DNA of 64,000 nucleotides, from assembly GCF_021325795.1 (NCBI RefSeq), contig NZ_JAHPZX010000003.1, forward strand, positions 62,001 to 126,000. The letters run 5' to 3'. The stretch comes from Bordetella sp. LUAb4 (GTDB lineage: Bacteria > Pseudomonadota > Gammaproteobacteria > Burkholderiales > Burkholderiaceae_B). The notes under the pieces are model-generated. The model did not search any database, was not told the DNA's origin, and saw nothing but the letters and a program-made list of their open reading frames with translations. Made by a program: the position numbers and the translations under genes. Positions 52,927 to 60,727 of the stretch are shown here, in pieces; position 1 is the first letter of the stretch, and every line of letters starts with the position of its first letter.

Positions 52927-54802
52927 TGACCACCTCCTTGTGTTCGCGCACTTGCGCCGGCGTGCCGTCGGCCAGCACGCGGCCCAGGTTCAGCACGGTG
53001 ACGTGGTCGCAGATATCGAAGATCAGGTCGGCATGGTGTTCCACCAGCAGCACGCCGGTGCCATGCCGGCTGATGTGCCGGATCAATTCGCCGAGCTGAC
53101 GGATTTCCTCGGCGGCCAGGCCGGCCGCCGGCTCGTCCAACAGCAGGAAGGCCGGACGCAGCACCAGCGCGCGGGCAATCTCCAGGAAGCGCAGTTCGCT
53201 GTGCTGCAGGCGGTCGGCGCGCGCATCGGCCAATGCCGCCAGTCCCACTGCCTGCAAGGCCTCATACGCCGCCTGGCGCAGTGCCACGTCGTCGCGCTTG
53301 TGGCGCGGCAGGCGCAGCAACGTTTCGACGAAAGACGCCTGGCCATGCAGCGTGCCGCCTATCATGACGTTGTCCAGCACCGAGGCCTCGCCGATGATGC
53401 GTGGCGTCTGGTAGCTGCGGGCGATGCCATGCGGTGCGCGCAGCAAGGGCTGGCCCGCGGGCAAGGGCGCGCCGGCCAGCCGCAGGGTGCCTTGCTGTGG
53501 CCGGTAGTAGCCGGAGATGACGTTCAGCGTGGTGGTCTTGCCGCTGCCATTGGGACCGATCAAGCCATGCACCTGGCCCGGCGTGATGGCCAGCGTCAGG
53601 CCATCGATGGCGCGCACGCCGCCGAAGCTGAGCACGACGTCGCGCAGGACGATGCCTTCGGCGTTGCCGTACGGATGGCCGCGTTCGTGTTGCTTGCCGG
53701 CGCGGCCCAACAGGCGGTCCAGCGGTGCCGCGTCCGGAATGATGCGGCGGTTGGCCGGCAAGGGCCGGCGGCTGCGGAAGTCCAGCAGCGCTGCGATACC
53801 TCCCGGCGCCGCCAGCACGATGACCAGCAGCATCAGCGCGTACAGGAAGTTGGACCAGGCGGCCAGCGGCGCCGCCAGTTCCGGCAGCACGGTCAGGATG
53901 ATGGTGCCCAGCAGCGGACCCAGGATCGAGCCGCGTCCGCCGATCAGGATGGCGATGAAGAACAGCACCGACAGTTCGAAGGTGAAGGCATCGGGGGTGA
54001 TGTAAGTCTGCAGTGAAGCGAACAGGCCGCCCGCCACGGCGGCCAGCACGCCGGCGAAGATGAAGATCAGCGAGAGCAGGCGCACCTTGGAGATGCCGCT
54101 GGCTTCGGCGGCGACTTCGGCGTCGCGGATGGCGATCAGCCCCCTGCCGTAGCGGCTGCGCGCGATATTGGCGGTCAACACGGTGCATAGCACGGCCAGC
54201 CCCAGGCACAGGTAGAACAGGCCAATTTCGCTGTCGAAGGGCGCGGGCATGGTCGGCCCGGACAGACCGATGCCCCCGCCCGTGACGTCCTGCCAGGCCA
54301 ACGCGATCTGCGTCACGATGGTGGCGAAGCCCAGCGTGGCCATGGCGAAATAGAAGGTGCGCAGCCGCAGCGCGGGCAGGCCCACCACCAGGCCGAACAC
54401 GCCGCCGCCGATACCGGCGCAGATCAGTGCCAGAAAAGGCGGCACGGCCGGCAGGACATTGCCGGCGGCCAGTACGCTGGTGATGTAGGCACCCAGTGTC
54501 AGCAAGGCCACGTAGCCGATGGCCAACTGGCCGGCGTAACCGACCACCAGATTCAGGCCCGACACCAGGATCCAATAGATAGCCGCGCGCGTGGCGATGA
54601 CGGTCCAGTAATTGTTGCCCGCCAGCGGCAGCAGCGCGGCCAGCGCGAAGATGGCCAGGAAAGGCCAGGCCTTGCGCCAGTCCTGGTTGCGGTGGCGCGC
54701 GCCGTGCGTGGCGTTCTCACCTGACGCGCCCGCGCCGCCTGCTCCACCCGCCGCGGTCATGGCGATGGGGCGCCGTGTCTGCACTTCGCTGTCGACGCTC
54801 AT
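52907..54802 (-). CDS. fused LivM permease - LivG ATPase
   Basis: A 631-residue natural fusion. An N-terminal Ala/Gly-rich cytosolic stretch (about 1-45) is followed by a LivM-like permease (about 45-335) with NYWTVIATRAAIYWILVSGLNLVVGYAGQLAIG-type segments and RDAEVAAEASGISKVRLLSLIF. A linker (about 335-390) leads to a LivG-like ATPase with Walker A (GPNGSGKTT), a Q-loop region (GIARSYQTPRIIGEASV), signature-like LQHSELRFLEIARAL and Walker B (FLLLDEPAAGLA). The linker reads RRIIPDAAPLDRLLGRAGK. ATG 54802 shares its A with the LivH stop TGA. The end overlaps LivF by 20 bp. Confidence 0.93.
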   Translation of the reverse strand: MSVDSEVQTRRPIAMTAAGGAGGAGASGENATHGARHRNQDWRKAWPFLAIFALAALLPLAGNNYWTVIATRAAIYWILVSGLNLVVGYAGQLAIGYVALLTLGAYITSVLAAGNVLPAVPPFLALICAGIGGGVFGLVVGLPALRLRTFYFAMATLGFATIVTQIALAWQDVTGGGIGLSGPTMPAPFDSEIGLFYLCLGLAVLCTVLTANIARSRYGRGLIAIRDAEVAAEASGISKVRLLSLIFIFAGVLAAVAGGLFASLQTYITPDAFTFELSVLFFIAILIGGRGSILGPLLGTIILTVLPELAAPLAAWSNFLYALMLLVIVLAAPGGIAALLDFRSRRPLPANRRIIPDAAPLDRLLGRAGKQHERGHPYGNAEGIVLRDVVLSFGGVRAIDGLTLAITPGQVHGLIGPNGSGKTTTLNVISGYYRPQQGTLRLAGAPLPAGQPLLRAPHGIARSYQTPRIIGEASVLDNVMIGGTLHGQASFVETLLRLPRHKRDDVALRQAAYEALQAVGLAALADARADRLQHSELRFLEIARALVLRPAFLLLDEPAAGLAAEEIRQLGELIRHISRHGTGVLLVEHHADLIFDICDHVTVLNLGRVLADGTPAQVREHKEVVSAYLGG

Positions 54803-55659
54803 CAAACCCTCCGCGCGGTAGCGCTGCCGAACAGGCCCTGCGGCACGGCCAGCAGCACCACGATGAACAGCACGAAGACGGCGATGGAGGAAAACACACC
54901 GCCCACCGTGAAGTTGGCCGCCTGCTGGAACAAGCCCAGCGCCAGGCCGCCGATCAGCGCGCCACGGTTATTGCCCAGGCCACCCAGCGCCACCGGCACG
55001 AAGCCATAGAAATTGAGCAGCGTGCCATTGGCGAAGAAAGCCAGCATCAACTGGCCGCTGGCAAAGCCGGCGATGCCGCCGATCGCCGCGGCCAGTACAT
55101 AGCTCCACACACGCAGGCGCCGTTCCGGCAGGCCCAGCGCGCGCGCCGCGAAGTTGTCTTCCGCCACGGCCAGGAAGGCCATGCCGACCAGGGTGCGGCG
55201 ATAGAGATACTCCAGGCCCAATACCACCAGCGCGCAGGCCACCACCGGCAGCCAGAACTTCTCGTCCATCAAACCGCTGCCGACATTGAACAGGCGCGGG
55301 AAAGGCTGCGGCTCGGTGCCCCATTCGATCGCCGTGACCTGCTGGATCATCAAGGCCAGCGCCAGCGTCGACAACACGTACAAATGCTGGTCCAGGCTCT
55401 TGAGCACCGGCCGCACGGCCACGAACTCGGTTATCAGCCCCACCACCGCGCAGCCAAGCAAAGTCGCGACGAAGGCCAGCCATGGCGGCAAGCCCACCTT
55501 GAGCATGAACAGCGAGCCCAGCACGCCGCCCAGCATGCCCAGTTGGCCGGCGGTGAAGCTCATCACGCGCGACGTGGCGAACATGGTGTTGTAGGTGATG
55601 CCGATAAGCGCGTACACCGCGCCCATCGCCAGCCCCGAAGCGATTATGGAACCGAGCAT
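54802..55659 (-). CDS. branched-chain-amino-acid-type ABC permease (LivH-like)
   Basis: A 285-residue permease with about eight membrane segments. It starts MLGSIIASGLAMGAVYALIGI and has SFTAGQLGMLGGVLGSLFM, the coupling region LAVAEDNFAARALGLPERRLRVWSYV and GQLMLAFFANGTLLNFYGF. Together with the LivM domain it forms the heterodimeric channel. It lies 13 bp after the binding-protein gene and overlaps the next start by one base. Confidence 0.92.
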   Translation of the reverse strand: MLGSIIASGLAMGAVYALIGITYNTMFATSRVMSFTAGQLGMLGGVLGSLFMLKVGLPPWLAFVATLLGCAVVGLITEFVAVRPVLKSLDQHLYVLSTLALALMIQQVTAIEWGTEPQPFPRLFNVGSGLMDEKFWLPVVACALVVLGLEYLYRRTLVGMAFLAVAEDNFAARALGLPERRLRVWSYVLAAAIGGIAGFASGQLMLAFFANGTLLNFYGFVPVALGGLGNNRGALIGGLALGLFQQAANFTVGGVFSSIAVFVLFIVVLLAVPQGLFGSATARRV

Positions 55660-55672
55660 CGCAGCCTCCGCG

Positions 55673-56863
55673 TCAGACGTAGCCGGGCGCCAGCAGGAAC
55701 GTGCCGTGCTTGGCCGAGTTGGCGGCCGACATCACCACGTCGGCGGTGGGATAGCCGTTGTGTTCTTCGGCCGTATAGGTGTAGTTGCCGAAATATCCGG
55801 CATAGGGATGCAAGGTGTTCCAGTAGGCGATGATGTCCTTGGACGAGCCCGCGCCTTCGCGCACCGCCTGTGCCACCAGATTGATGGCGTCATAGCCGGC
55901 CGTCACCCACCAGAACAGCGTGTCGTCCAGGCTGACCTTGCCTTGCACCTTGTCGACGAACTCCTGCGATTTCGCCGGCAGCTTGCCGTCGGCGCCGTAG
56001 CTGCAACTGCGGTAGCCCACCGCGTAGACCTTGTCCCAGTTTTGCGGCTTGGCCAGCAGGCCGCGGATTTCGCCGGACGCCATCGAGGGGTGGCCCGCGA
56101 AGTTGACGTCCCAGTTCATTTCCGCGCGGGCATTGAACAGGCGCGCTTCCATGCCGGTGGACACACTCCAGATGACGATGACTTCGGCGCCCGCATTGCG
56201 GGCCCGCGTCATGTCCGGTGTCATGTCGGTCTGGGTGGCGTCGATGTTGTTGCTGTAGACCACGTCCGCGCCGTCGCGCTTGAAGTTGGCCACGCAGGCT
56301 TTCACCGCGGTGACGCCGTAACCCGTCGTGTCGCCGATGATGGCGATTTTCTTCACCTTCAGCACTTTCAGGCAATAGCCGCGGACGGCGTCGTCCCACT
56401 GGCCGTTGGACGGCGCGATGCGAAAGGCATTGGGGAATTTCTTGGTATCGATCAGGGTGTCGATCACGCAAGGATGGATATTGGGGATGCCGGCGCGCGC
56501 CATGATGGGGGTGACCGCCAGCGACTCGCCGGAGTTGGTCGGCCCCCAGATCGCGTGCACCTTTTGCGAATTGATCATTTCCTGCGTCGCGTTGACGGCC
56601 TTGGTGGGGTCGCCTTGCGTATCGCGGGTGACGATTTCGATCTTGCGGCCTTTCACGCCGCCGGCGGCATTCAAGCTGTCCGCGGCGAACTTGACGCCAC
56701 GGTCGAAGCCGATGCCAGGCGCGGAGCTGGGGCCGGTCAGCGCGGCCAGCCAGCCGATGCGCAGGGATTCGGTGGCGGCATGCGCATAGCGCGGTGCGCC
56801 GATGATGGCGGCGCCGGCGATGGCGCTGGTTCCCAGGACGAAATTGCGGCGCGTCAGGCTCAT
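55673..56863 (-). CDS. HAAT-family ABC substrate-binding protein (LivK/AmiC-like)
   Basis: A 396-residue periplasmic binding protein (Peripla_BP_6). The N-terminus MSLTRRNFVLGTSAIAGAAI carries a twin-arginine-like motif (LTRRNFVLG), so export may be Tat-dependent. The mature part begins ESLRIGWLAALTGPSSAPG and has GRKIEIVTRDTQGDPTKAVNATQEMI and IWGPTNSGESLAV. The family binds amino acids, amides, urea, aromatic and other organic acids. In this operon a sugar-acid-like or lactone ligand is plausible but unproven. Confidence 0.9.
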   Translation of the reverse strand: MSLTRRNFVLGTSAIAGAAIIGAPRYAHAATESLRIGWLAALTGPSSAPGIGFDRGVKFAADSLNAAGGVKGRKIEIVTRDTQGDPTKAVNATQEMINSQKVHAIWGPTNSGESLAVTPIMARAGIPNIHPCVIDTLIDTKKFPNAFRIAPSNGQWDDAVRGYCLKVLKVKKIAIIGDTTGYGVTAVKACVANFKRDGADVVYSNNIDATQTDMTPDMTRARNAGAEVIVIWSVSTGMEARLFNARAEMNWDVNFAGHPSMASGEIRGLLAKPQNWDKVYAVGYRSCSYGADGKLPAKSQEFVDKVQGKVSLDDTLFWWVTAGYDAINLVAQAVREGAGSSKDIIAYWNTLHPYAGYFGNYTYTAEEHNGYPTADVVMSAANSAKHGTFLLAPGYV

Positions 56864-56892
56864 GGTGGTTTCCTTGTTGATGGCGTTATTTG

Positions 56893-56925
56893 CTTCTCGC
56901 TATTCGCTTCTCGCTATTCGCTTCA
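56893..56925. repeat. 14-bp direct repeat (CTTCTCGCTATTCG) in the gap before the binding-protein gene
   Basis: CTTCTCGCTATTCG occurs twice back to back (56893-56906, 56907-56920) followed by the start of a third copy. It lies in the 102-bp gap between the enolase-superfamily gene and the binding-protein gene. The origin is unknown; it may be a slippage repeat. Confidence 0.7.
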
Positions 56926-56965
56926 CGGGGGCGGCGTCCTTCCATTGGCCACGCGGCCTGCCCGT

Positions 56966-58057
56966 TCAACGTGTCGCCTGTTCCAGCGCGGCGATGCGTT
57001 GCTCGTCGAACGTATGACCCCAGCCGGGCCGCTCCGGCACCACGGCCATGCCATCGGCGAATTCCAGCGGCTCGCGATACAGCGTGGAGAACCAGGGCAT
57101 GTATTCCAGGAAGATCGCGTTGGACAAGGCGCCCAGCACCTGCAAGCTGGTTTCGGGAAACAGATGGCTGGACACGGGGATGTCGTGGCTCTCGGCCATG
57201 TGCCCGACCCGCATGAATTCGCTGACGCCGCCCACCCGCTGCAAGTCCGGCATCAGCACGTCGGCGCTGCGCAGCGTCAGCATGCTGCGAAAGCCGTAGC
57301 GCGTGTACTCGGTTTCGCCGCTGGCGATGGGCGTGTCCAAGGCGGCCGCCACGCGTGCCAGGCCCTCCAGGTCCCAGGCCGGCAGCGGCTCTTCGAACCA
57401 CGTCAGATCGTGTTCTTCCAGCAGACGGCCCAGCCGTATCGCCTGCGCTTCGTTCAAACCCTGGTTGGCGTCGGCCATCAACTTGATGTCCGGACCGATG
57501 GCGGTTCGCACCGCGCGTACGCGTTCCGCGTCCTGGCGCGCGTCGGCCATGCCCAGCCGCATCTTCACCGCGCGGAAGCCTTGCCCCACCATGTCCTGCG
57601 CCTCGCGTGCCAAGGTGTCGATATCACGGTCCAGCCACAGGCCGCCGCTGTGATAGGTCGGTACCTTATTGCGAGCGCCCCCCAGCAGGCGATACAGCGG
57701 CAGTCCCGCGGCCTTGCCGGCGATGTCCCACAGGGCGCCGTCCAAGGCGGAAATGCCCATCACCGTGACGCCCTTGTGGCCGAAGAAATTGATGTCTTTC
57801 CAGGCGCGCGCCCAGAAGCCGGCGATGTGGCCGGCGTCCTGGCCGACGAGCAGGTCGGCCAGTTCATCGACCATCTGGCGCAGCACGCGTGTACGGCGAT
57901 CGTTCAGGGCGAACACCAGGTTCTCGCCGACGATGCCGGCGTCGGTACGCACGTAGACCAGCACGCAGCCGCAGCTGTCCAGACGGCCCAGCGCGCTGCC
58001 TATCGGCTGGTCGAAGGGCAGGCGCACCACGCGGGTGCGGACCTCGGTGACTTTCAT
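56966..58057 (-). CDS. mandelate racemase / muconate lactonizing enzyme family protein
   Basis: A 363-residue enolase-superfamily enzyme. The capping domain has VRLPFDQPIGSALG, with a 'DSCGCVLVYVRTDAG' strand. In the barrel are Lys-x-Arg (FRAVKMRLGMADARQD), metal ligands KLMADANQG, WFEEPLPAWD and IASGETEYTRYG, and the C-terminal HLFPE of IPVSSHLFPETSLQ as the likely His base. The substrate is unknown; a hydroxy-acid or aldonic-acid dehydratase or racemase is likely. Its start overlaps the stop of the next superfamily member by four bases, i.e. the two are coupled. Confidence 0.87.
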   Translation of the reverse strand: MKVTEVRTRVVRLPFDQPIGSALGRLDSCGCVLVYVRTDAGIVGENLVFALNDRRTRVLRQMVDELADLLVGQDAGHIAGFWARAWKDINFFGHKGVTVMGISALDGALWDIAGKAAGLPLYRLLGGARNKVPTYHSGGLWLDRDIDTLAREAQDMVGQGFRAVKMRLGMADARQDAERVRAVRTAIGPDIKLMADANQGLNEAQAIRLGRLLEEHDLTWFEEPLPAWDLEGLARVAAALDTPIASGETEYTRYGFRSMLTLRSADVLMPDLQRVGGVSEFMRVGHMAESHDIPVSSHLFPETSLQVLGALSNAIFLEYMPWFSTLYREPLEFADGMAVVPERPGWGHTFDEQRIAALEQATR

Positions 58058-59172
58058 GGGCGGGCTCCGCGGGTGACGTTGGGCAGGCCGACGCGGTAGC
58101 GCGCCAGCACATCGGGATCGGGATCACAGCCCAGGCCGGGACCTTGCGGCACGGACACTTTGCCGTCCTGCGTGCGGACCCAGGGATCGAAGGGGTTGGC
58201 TTCCATGTCCAGCCACAAGACCTCGATCAGTGGCCGCTGCGGTAGCGCCGCGGCGATATGCAGCGTGGCGATGAAACCCGGCCCGAAGTACGGACAATGC
58301 GGCACGGTCTGCACGCCATGCGCCTGGCACAGCGTGGCGACTTTCATGGCTTCGCCGATGCCGCCCAGCTTGGTCACGCTGGGTTGTGCGATGTCCAGGG
58401 CACCGGCTTCGAGCAGGGCCTTGAAGCCCATCGGCCCGGCCACGTTTTCGCCGGCCGCGATGGGAATGCCGCGCGCGCGGACACGCGCCAGGCCGGCGGC
58501 ATCTTCCGGTGGCCAGACCGGCTCTTCCAGCCAATACAGACCGTCGTCGCGCATCGCGTCCGCCATGCGCAGGGAGGTGGGTACGTCCCATGCACAATTG
58601 GTGTCCAGCATGACGGCGGCGTCACCGGCGGCTTGCAGTGAAGCGCGCACGGCCGCGTGCGTCACTTCATGCAGTTTGACGTGGCGGTAGCCGCGTTCGA
58701 CGGCGGCGGCGGTATTGCGCGCCACCAGCGCGCAGTCGGTGTAGTTCAGCAGGCTGGCGTAGGCCGGCAGTTCGGTGCACGGCGCGGCGCCGAGCAGGCG
58801 ATGCACGGGCATGCCGGCGCGCTTGCCCAGCAGGTCCCACAGCGCGATCTCGATGCCGGACCAGGCATAGACATAGCAGCCGTTGCGGCCCAGCAGGTGG
58901 GTGGCATGCAGCACCTGGCGGGTAAGGCCGGCGATATCGCCGGCATCGCGGCCGATGGCCAGCGGTGCGACGATGGTATCGAGCGCGGCGCGCGTGGCGG
59001 GGATGGCCGCATGGCCAAAGGCCTCGCCCCAACCCACCAGACCGTCCTCGGTTTCGACCCGTACCAGCAGGATGTCCAGCTTGTCCCACAGGGCGCCGGC
59101 GAAGCGCTGATAAGGCCCACCCATATCGAAGGGCAGGGACACGACATCGGATGTGACGGATACGATCTTCAT
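58054..59172 (-). CDS. mandelate racemase / muconate lactonizing enzyme family protein
   Basis: A 372-residue enolase-superfamily enzyme (MKIVSVTSDVVSLPFDMGGPY). The second-strand motif is VKLHEVTH (Lys-x-His), an uncommon pair. Metal ligands are in VMLDTNCAWD, WLEEPVWPPEDA and IAAGENVAGPMG. The base region is VPHCPYFGPG, reminiscent of members that act on small cyclic or branched acids. The start ATG 59172 is the second ATG of an ATGGTGCGGCGGATG context and overlaps the stop of a nine-codon ORF with a good ribosome site, suggesting coupling. An in-frame ATG at 59184 adds four residues. Confidence 0.87.
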   Translation of the reverse strand: MKIVSVTSDVVSLPFDMGGPYQRFAGALWDKLDILLVRVETEDGLVGWGEAFGHAAIPATRAALDTIVAPLAIGRDAGDIAGLTRQVLHATHLLGRNGCYVYAWSGIEIALWDLLGKRAGMPVHRLLGAAPCTELPAYASLLNYTDCALVARNTAAAVERGYRHVKLHEVTHAAVRASLQAAGDAAVMLDTNCAWDVPTSLRMADAMRDDGLYWLEEPVWPPEDAAGLARVRARGIPIAAGENVAGPMGFKALLEAGALDIAQPSVTKLGGIGEAMKVATLCQAHGVQTVPHCPYFGPGFIATLHIAAALPQRPLIEVLWLDMEANPFDPWVRTQDGKVSVPQGPGLGCDPDPDVLARYRVGLPNVTRGARP

Positions 59173-59198
59173 CCGCCGCACCATTCAAGCTGCGCCAT
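59169..59198 (-). CDS. nine-codon minicistron ahead of the enolase-superfamily gene
   Basis: A 30-bp ORF (MAQLEWCGG) starts at 59198 after a strong GGAGGAGA ribosome site; its TGA overlaps the downstream ATG (59172). It has little protein meaning. Its likely role, if real, is to load ribosomes and reinitiate on the main gene. A mutation of this start would test that. Confidence 0.4.
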   Translation of the reverse strand: MAQLEWCGG

Positions 59199-59580
59199 GA
59201 CGTCTCCTCCTGGCGTTCTCGTGATGAGCCAGTCCGCAGGGCGCTGTACCGCGCCTTGCCGTCGACCTGCCTCTGTATGCGAACTGGATTGAGGATAGGT
59301 AGCGTGGAAAATAAAATCAATTGAGTACACCTAATTTCCACATAAGGTGTTCTTATATGCGTCCAGGGCGTTGAAGATGGCTTTCTGCTGACCGCTTGCT
59401 GATGGCGTGCTGGCGGCTTGCTGGCGGCTTACCTAAGGGCCTGATGGTGGCCTGATGGTGGCCCGCGATCCGCGGCCAGCGCGCGGATCGCGGTGCTGCA
59501 GTGCACTGAACCAGAACATAAGAAGCATGAGCCGGCGCTAACGCTGGCCGCGACAAAATGCGTAGACAAAGGAGCGAGAC
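59199..59580. other. divergent promoter region between the second catabolic operon and its LysR gene
   Basis: No gene lies in these 382 bp. The section near 59300-59360 is AT-rich and carries the operator-like dyads listed in the next entry. The rest (about 59360-59580) is ordinary GC-rich DNA with no recognised feature, containing the lysR promoter somewhere before 59581. Confidence 0.5.
59304..59350. promoter_or_regulatory. operator candidate with two overlapping inverted repeats
   Basis: ACACCT (59327-59332) and AGGTGT (59345-59350) form an exact dyad with a 12-base spacer, close to the LysR consensus of T-N11-A dyads. GTGGAAA (59304-59310) and the TTTCCAC at 59335-59341 form a second, wider dyad. 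It lies about 105-155 bp upstream of the catabolic operon. It is the best operator candidate in the window for the adjacent LysR protein. Confidence 0.55.
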
Positions 59581-60507
59581 ATGGCGCTTACCGTACGCCA
59601 GCTGGAGGTCATCCGTGCCGTCAGCCTGCACGGGTCCGTCACCGAGGCGGCCGGCGCGTTGGGCATCTCCCAACCCGCCATCAGCCTGATGCTGCGCGAT
59701 TGCGCCACGCATGCCGGATTCCCGTTTTTCGTGCGCAAGCACGGCCGCCTGCAGGCCACCCGCGAGACCCAGGTCATCCTGGCCGAGCTGAACCGGATCT
59801 TCGATGGTATCGAGCGCGTCAACCGTTTGATGGATGACATGCGCGACATGACGGTGGGCACGGTGCAGGTGGCCTCGGTACCGACCTTGGCCGACAATCT
59901 CATATCGCCCACCATCGCCTGCTTCCAGAAAGACTGGCCCAATATCCACGTGGGTGTCTTCACCTTGGACAACGTCGGTGTGTTCGAGAACGTGATCCAG
60001 GAACGGGTGGACTTCGGCCTGGCTTTATCGCCTTTGAATCACCGCGACGGCCGCGGCGTCGACGGCCGCCTGGTCGATCTGTGCACGACCGAGTTGGTCT
60101 GCGTGATGCATCCCGATTGTCCGCTGGCGCGGCATGACGTGGTCACACCCAAGGACCTGGCGCCCTATCCGCTGATCTCTTTCGGCAAGAGCCTGCCGCT
60201 GGGCGCGTTGGTGGAGGAAAGCTTCCAGCGCGCCAATGTGCCACGGCGCATCGCGCTGGAAGTAACGCTGACCTCGGTGGCCTGCTCGCTGGCGCGGTCG
60301 GGGGCCGGCGTGGCCATCATCGATCCCTTTCATTTATGGGGCCAACGCGACCACGGCGTGGTCACGCGGCCTTACGCCCCTCGCACGGAAGTGCGCGCGC
60401 AGATGGTGCTGCCTAGCAACACGCCCCTGTCGCGCTCCGCGCGGCTGTTCGTCGATGCGCTGCGGCAGACGGCGCGGCAACGGCAGGGCGCTTTGCAGGC
60501 GGCCTGA
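59581..60507 (+). CDS. LysR-family transcriptional regulator
   Basis: A 308-residue LysR protein. ATG 59581 follows GGAGCGAG by a few bases. Helix-turn-helix: LTVRQLEVIRAVSLHGSVTEAA, then GISQPAISLMLRD and FFVRKHGRLQAT. The effector domain (about 95-295) contains FGLALSPLN, PYPLISFGKSLPLGAL and RSGAGVAIIDPF. It is divergent from the enolase-superfamily/Liv operon, which is the obvious target, and resembles regulators of aromatic or sugar-acid catabolism. Confidence 0.9.
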   Translation: MALTVRQLEVIRAVSLHGSVTEAAGALGISQPAISLMLRDCATHAGFPFFVRKHGRLQATRETQVILAELNRIFDGIERVNRLMDDMRDMTVGTVQVASVPTLADNLISPTIACFQKDWPNIHVGVFTLDNVGVFENVIQERVDFGLALSPLNHRDGRGVDGRLVDLCTTELVCVMHPDCPLARHDVVTPKDLAPYPLISFGKSLPLGALVEESFQRANVPRRIALEVTLTSVACSLARSGAGVAIIDPFHLWGQRDHGVVTRPYAPRTEVRAQMVLPSNTPLSRSARLFVDALRQTARQRQGALQAA

Positions 60508-60602
60508 CACTGGATCGTTCGCTAGGGAGTAACCCGATTCTGGTTAACCAGAGGCGTTCGCCACGGTAGTCCCGGTATCGTTCACAGGCCACCGAATTGC
60601 AA

Positions 60603-60618
60603 CTGACAATTCTGTCAG
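60603..60618. promoter_or_regulatory. CTGACA-ATTC-TGTCAG palindrome before the RND operon
   Basis: An exact 16-base dyad (60603-60608 with 60613-60618) lies about 110 bp before the outer-membrane factor start. A further CGACAG half-like sequence follows at 60624-60629. It is a plausible operator for a TetR/MarR-type repressor, but no regulator gene is adjacent within the window. Confidence 0.45.
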
Positions 60619-60727
60619 TTTTCCGACAGCGTGGCGTCCGCCGGTGTTCCCTACATTGCAGTCATGGCGGGGCCGGCGCCTGGTGGCGCGCGGGCCCTAT
60701 TTCCCCCTCCGGATCACGCGCTGCGTC

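Noticed and set aside
52886-54016. Plus-strand 376-codon frame opposite the LivMG ATPase
   Set aside because: Antisense shadow, His/Gln/Arg-rich, with no start or family features.
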